Below, piece by piece: positions 5,358-8,940 of a stretch of 8,940 nucleotides of DNA; positions within the stretch are counted from its first letter, which is position 1, and the number at the start of each line of letters is the position of its first letter. The stretch covers positions 1-8,940 of the forward strand of contig JALOPO010000062.1 in NCBI GenBank assembly GCA_025453855.1, written 5' to 3'. The position numbers were made by a program, and so were the translations under genes. The DNA is from Gemmatimonadaceae bacterium (GTDB lineage: Bacteria; Gemmatimonadota; Gemmatimonadetes; Gemmatimonadales; Gemmatimonadaceae). The notes under the pieces were generated by a model. The model made no database searches and was not told the origin of the DNA. It saw only the letters and a program-made list of their open reading frames with translations.

Positions 5358-6832
5358 CCCGGGTTCTGCTGCACGTTCGGGTTGAGGTTCGTCTCGGTGA
5401 CGGGGATCGGGAGGAGCTCGCTCTTGTTCGGGACGAAGAACGAGAACTCGGCGTCGTTGCTGACGAGGGCCGCGGTGAGGAGGTTCTGGCGCTTGAGGTC
5501 GAGCAGGCGCTGCTGCTCGAGGCCGAACTCGAGGAGCCGCTCGCGCAACAGGCGCGTGCGCATGGCGGCCACGGAGAGCCCGGCCGGCACGGCGGGCATG
5601 GTCACCCGCGCGCGCACCAGGTTGAGCAGCGGCAGCGCCTCCGCGGTGCGTCCGAGCTCGTTGCGCGCCTCGGCGAGCATGAGCAGCACGTCGGCATAGC
5701 GGATGACGCGGAAGTTGATCGCCGCGTCCCAGTCCTGCTCGCCGGGGATGTAGAACTCGCCGTACTTGCGGAAGAAGAGATCGGTGCTGGCGGCCCCGTA
5801 GCGCGCCTGGAAGGAGCGCCCGTAGACGTCCATGCCGCCCGGCTTGTTGTAGAAGATCGTGACGTCGAGGCGCGGGTCGACGCCGCCGGTGCTCGTGCTC
5901 TCGGCGAGGAACTGGTTGAAGTACCACGGCGTGGGGCGCCCGTCGCAGAACGAGGGGCCGCAGGGGCCGACCATCTTGGCGATGTTCAGGCCGCGCACGC
6001 CGTTGGCGAGCTGCGTGCGGTCGCCGAACTGCACCTCGAACACCGACTCGCGGTTGTTCTCGGCGAGCGCGGTGAAGTTGTCCTGGTAGTTCGGGACGAG
6101 CGCGTAGCGTCCGCTCGCGACGACGAGCGAGAGCACCGAGTCGGCGCCGGCCCACTTGCGCTGCTGCAGGAGCACCTTGCCGAGGAGCGCCTCGGCCGCG
6201 CCGCTGGTGGCGCGACCGATGTCGGCGCCGGTGTAGGCCGCGGGGAGCACCGGGGCCGCCGCGCGGAGGTCGGCCTCGATCTGGCGCCAGACGGTCGTGT
6301 CGCCGGCGCTCGCCGGCCGGTCGGCGATGGCCGGCGGCTGCAGCGGCATGGGGATGTTGCCGCCGTACAGGTTGAGGAGGTTGAAGTAGAGGAGCGCGCG
6401 GACGAAGCGCGCCTCGCCCACCAGCCGTGCACGGAGCGTGGTGTCCATCTCGATGCGCGGCACGTCGGCGACGACCTGGTTGGCGCGGAAGATCGCCGCG
6501 TAGTGGTGCTGCCAGATCTCGCGGTTCACCTCGAAGTCGAAGTCGACGAGGGTGAACTTGTTGAAGTTGGAGAGGTCGGCCCACGGACTGGGGCTGAAGC
6601 CGATGTCGCTGCGGATGTCGTGCGCGAAGGCGAGCCAGCGGCCGTAGGTGCCGTTGGCGAGGAGCCCGTTGTAGACCGCGGTCATCCCCTGCCGCGCGTC
6701 GCTCTCGGAGCGCCAGAAGGTGTCGGTGGTCTGCTGGTTCGGGTTCGTGAGCTCGAGGTCGGCGCAGCCGACGGCGAGCGCGGCTCCTGCGGCGCACGCC
6801 GTCGCGCGGGCGAGTCGATGGATGCGGGTCAT
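5348..6832 (-). CDS. SusD/RagB-family nutrient-binding outer-membrane lipoprotein
   Basis: 494 residues, the usual SusD length. The signal has lipobox AVGC with Cys23, then ADLELTNPNQQT, the typical SusD opening. Family segments appear in order: GEARFVRALLYFNLLNLYGG (139-158) in the TPR-like helical region, NFRVIRYADVLLMLAEARNELG (373-394), and the terminal LLPIPVTETNLNPNVQQNPGW (473-493). SusD proteins sit on the cell surface as a lid over SusC and bind the glycan or oligosaccharide to be imported. C291 and C296 could form a local disulfide. The gene starts 29 bp after SusC; the bases before ATG 6832 (GAGCCTCCA) contain no Shine-Dalgarno sequence, so initiation is SD-independent or coupled to SusC translation. 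Ligand specificity is not readable, but the GH43 partner suggests a pentose-containing plant polysaccharide. Confidence 0.95.
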   Translation of the reverse strand: MTRIHRLARATACAAGAALAVGCADLELTNPNQQTTDTFWRSESDARQGMTAVYNGLLANGTYGRWLAFAHDIRSDIGFSPSPWADLSNFNKFTLVDFDFEVNREIWQHHYAAIFRANQVVADVPRIEMDTTLRARLVGEARFVRALLYFNLLNLYGGNIPMPLQPPAIADRPASAGDTTVWRQIEADLRAAAPVLPAAYTGADIGRATSGAAEALLGKVLLQQRKWAGADSVLSLVVASGRYALVPNYQDNFTALAENNRESVFEVQFGDRTQLANGVRGLNIAKMVGPCGPSFCDGRPTPWYFNQFLAESTSTGGVDPRLDVTIFYNKPGGMDVYGRSFQARYGAASTDLFFRKYGEFYIPGEQDWDAAINFRVIRYADVLLMLAEARNELGRTAEALPLLNLVRARVTMPAVPAGLSVAAMRTRLLRERLLEFGLEQQRLLDLKRQNLLTAALVSNDAEFSFFVPNKSELLPIPVTETNLNPNVQQNPGWR

Positions 6833-6861
6833 TGGAGGCTCGGGTGCGGGGCGTGGGCGCG

Positions 6862-8940
6862 TCACATGCGGTAGTCGAAGCCGACCGTCACGGTGCGCAC
6901 GTTCGGGTAGATGGCGCCGTCGTCGATGCCGCGACCGAGCGGGTTGCCGAAGCCCAGCACCTCGGGATCCCAGTTCGTGAAGCGCGTGAACGTGTGGAGG
7001 TTCTGGATGTTCAGGTAGACCCGCGGCCGGGCGGTGCGGCTCCCCACGAAGCGGGCGAAGCGCTCGGGGAGCGTGTAGCCGACGACGAGGTTCTGGATGC
7101 GGAGGAAGTCGCCGCGCTCGATCCAGCGGTCGCTCCGCAGCTCGGCGTTCTGCGCGCCGGCCGGGCCGGCGACGATGCGCGGCGTGTTGGTCGGGTTCTC
7201 CGGCGTCCACGGCGTGTAGTCGGTGCGGAAGTTCGACGGATCGTCGCCACGATCGGTCCACCAGCGCACGGCGTTGAAGATCCGGTTGCCGCCCTGCCCG
7301 CGCAGGTTGAGCCCGACGTCCAGGTTGCGGTAGCGCACGTCGACGAAGAGGCCCCCGGTCACGCGCGGCAGCCCGTTGCCGGCGTTGTAGCGGTCGTCGA
7401 GCGAGATCAGCCCGTCGTTGTTGCGATCGACGAAGCGCAGGTCGCCGGGGCGCGCGTTCGGCTGCACGCCCCACGCCGCCACGGCGGCCGAGTCCTGGAA
7501 GATGCCGGCGGTCTGCAGGACGAAGAACTCGCCGATGCGGCCGCCCACCGCGGTGCGCGCGATCCCGAGGTTGTCGAAGATCGGCTGCCCGCCGTTGCCG
7601 AGCGAGAGGACGCGATTGTCGATCGTGGTGAGGTTGGCGGTGGTGTTCACCTGCCAGTTGCCGCGCGTCACGCGGTGCTGCGCGCCGAACTCGAGGCCGC
7701 GGTTGCGTACGGCGCCGGCGTTCACCACCGGGTTGCCGCTCGCGCCCAGGCTCCACGGGAGCGGCGCGGCGACGAGCAGGCCCGACGAGCGCGACTCGTA
7801 CCAGTCGACGGTGAAGGTCAGCGAGCTCCGGAGGAAGCCGAGATCGAGGCCGATGTTCGTCTGCCGGTTGCTCTGCCAGCGGATGTTCGGGTTGGCGAGC
7901 GAGAGCTGCGTCGCGCCGCCGGCCACCGTGCCGCTGCCGAGGAGGTAGTTGAGGTTCGGCTGGATGACGCCGGCGAACTGGAAGTCGCCGATGTCCTGGT
8001 TGCCGAGGACGCCGGTGGAGGCGCGCAGCTTGAGGAAGTCCATCCCCGACGCGAGGCGCGACCCCTTGTAGAAGCCTTCCTCGCTGATGACCCACGCCGC
8101 CGAGCCCGCGCCGAAGTTGGCGTAGCGGTTGCCGGGGCCGAAGCGCGACGAGGCGTCGCGGCGGAACGAGCCGGAGAGGATGTAGCGGTCGCCGAAGACG
8201 TAGTTGGCGCGGGCCACGAAGCCGCGGAGCGCGCTGCGCACCGTGCCGCCCGCGTTGCGCTGGTTGGCGACGGCGCCGGCGTCGATGGTGCGGAGCCCCT
8301 CGTTGACGAAGCCCTCGCGATAGGCGCTCAGCGTGTCGACCGTCTGCCGCTGCTCGGTGAGCCCGGCGACGGCGGTGATGCGGTGGCGCCCGTCGCGGTA
8401 GACGTCGTCGTAGGTGAGCAGGTTCTCGAGCAGGAGCGAGGTGAAGCTGCTCGAGTAGTCGGTGAGCGTGGCGAAGGGGACGTCGGTGCGGAAGCGGACC
8501 TGGGCGCGGCTGGTGAAGACGTTGCGCCCGAAGTCGTCGTAGTTCGCCTCGCCGTAGAGCGTCCCGATCACCTGGTTCGATCCCTGCCGCGCGGGACGCG
8601 ACTCCTGCGCCCCGACAGGGTTGGTGCCGAAGGTGGGATTGGCGTCGCTCCCGAAGCCGTAGCCGCCCGGGTTGGCCGGGTCACGCACCGGGATCGTGGG
8701 GAGCATGCGCACCGCGTCGATGAGCGGGAAGCCGCTCAGCCCCTCGCGCGACGTGCGCGAGAGCGCGAGCGCCTCGCCGACCGTGAAGCGCCCGCGCCGC
8801 GCCTCGGAGTTCACGCGCACGCTGAAGCGCTCGAAGCCGGTGCGGATGATCGCGCCCTGCTGGCTGGTGTAGCCGCCCGAGATGAGGAAGGTCGCGTTGG
8901 GCGTGCCGCCCGAGGCGCTCAGGTTGTAGTCCTGGATCGC
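6862..8940 (-). CDS. SusC/RagA-family TonB-linked outer-membrane channel (partial, N-terminus beyond right edge)
   Basis: 692 C-terminal residues are visible and the frame stays open to 8940. The first visible residues, A-I-Q-D-Y-N-L-S-A-S-G-G, and the following LISGGYTSQQGAIIRTGFERFSVRVN segment are the SusC/RagA signature at the start of the barrel. So the signal peptide, carboxypeptidase-like domain, TonB box and most of the plug (about 300 residues or more) are missing from the window. Later come the barrel strands typical of the family, such as NYVFGDRYILSGSFRRDASSRFG and LRASTGVLGNQDIGDFQFAG, and the terminal RTVTVGFDYRM. The last residue is Met rather than the usual aromatic residue of outer-membrane barrels. 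Its role is energy-dependent import of the oligosaccharides captured by SusD. Confidence 0.95.
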   Translation of the reverse strand, partial: AIQDYNLSASGGTPNATFLISGGYTSQQGAIIRTGFERFSVRVNSEARRGRFTVGEALALSRTSREGLSGFPLIDAVRMLPTIPVRDPANPGGYGFGSDANPTFGTNPVGAQESRPARQGSNQVIGTLYGEANYDDFGRNVFTSRAQVRFRTDVPFATLTDYSSSFTSLLLENLLTYDDVYRDGRHRITAVAGLTEQRQTVDTLSAYREGFVNEGLRTIDAGAVANQRNAGGTVRSALRGFVARANYVFGDRYILSGSFRRDASSRFGPGNRYANFGAGSAAWVISEEGFYKGSRLASGMDFLKLRASTGVLGNQDIGDFQFAGVIQPNLNYLLGSGTVAGGATQLSLANPNIRWQSNRQTNIGLDLGFLRSSLTFTVDWYESRSSGLLVAAPLPWSLGASGNPVVNAGAVRNRGLEFGAQHRVTRGNWQVNTTANLTTIDNRVLSLGNGGQPIFDNLGIARTAVGGRIGEFFVLQTAGIFQDSAAVAAWGVQPNARPGDLRFVDRNNDGLISLDDRYNAGNGLPRVTGGLFVDVRYRNLDVGLNLRGQGGNRIFNAVRWWTDRGDDPSNFRTDYTPWTPENPTNTPRIVAGPAGAQNAELRSDRWIERGDFLRIQNLVVGYTLPERFARFVGSRTARPRVYLNIQNLHTFTRFTNWDPEVLGFGNPLGRGIDDGAIYPNVRTVTVGFDYRM

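Noticed and set aside
4287..6797. Apparent 836-residue open frame running through SusD into GH43, suggesting a fusion
   Set aside because: Only the part from 5357 onward reads as GH43 with a proper lipoprotein signal; upstream of that the frame is an out-of-frame shadow of SusD. The same holds for the SusD frame extending back to 8095 and the M24 frame back to 5211.

Overview
All eight genes I can support lie on the minus strand, so the window reads right to left. The DNA is very GC-rich (I estimate near 70%). It combines a SusC/SusD outer-membrane uptake pair with a DUF4097-type exported protein. SusC/SusD pairs at this GC content suggest Gemmatimonadota (Gemmatimonas/Gemmatirosa-like soil bacteria). 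High-GC Bacteroidota such as Rhodothermia, or Acidobacteriota, remain possible. This is inference from gene content, not a phylogenetic placement.

Right half (8940 to about 3106): a compact glycan-utilisation operon. In transcription order it holds a SusC/RagA TonB-dependent outer-membrane channel (N-terminal third beyond the right edge), a SusD/RagB surface lipoprotein, a family-43 glycoside hydrolase lipoprotein, and an unusual M24 ('pita-bread' fold) protein. Gaps and overlaps are tight: 29 bp between SusC and SusD, a 10-bp overlap between SusD and GH43, and a 32-bp gap or 4-bp overlap between GH43 and M24. GH43 enzymes mostly act on arabinose- or xylose-containing plant polysaccharides, so the likely job is to cut such a glycan at the surface, bind the oligosaccharides with SusD and import them through SusC. 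The M24 protein keeps the fold and flanking motifs but has lost four of the five metal ligands expected of an aminopeptidase P/prolidase.

Middle (3105 to 1685): an extended-SDR (NAD-dependent epimerase/dehydratase-type) gene starting at GTG, then a gene-free 317-bp stretch. That stretch holds two strong hairpins whose non-Watson-Crick pairs are all G-U when read on the plus strand, plus smaller dyads.

Left part (1684 to 1): a 98-residue acidic protein of unknown function; a classical short-chain dehydrogenase/reductase with a possible leaderless promoter and a 20-bp tandem duplication across its stop codon; and the N-terminal 166 codons of an exported DUF4097-like protein with an ECF-sigma-like promoter. 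These look like separate transcription units rather than part of the glycan operon.

No RNA gene, CRISPR array, insertion sequence, integrase or phage gene was seen. The long plus-strand reading frames are GC-driven shadows.
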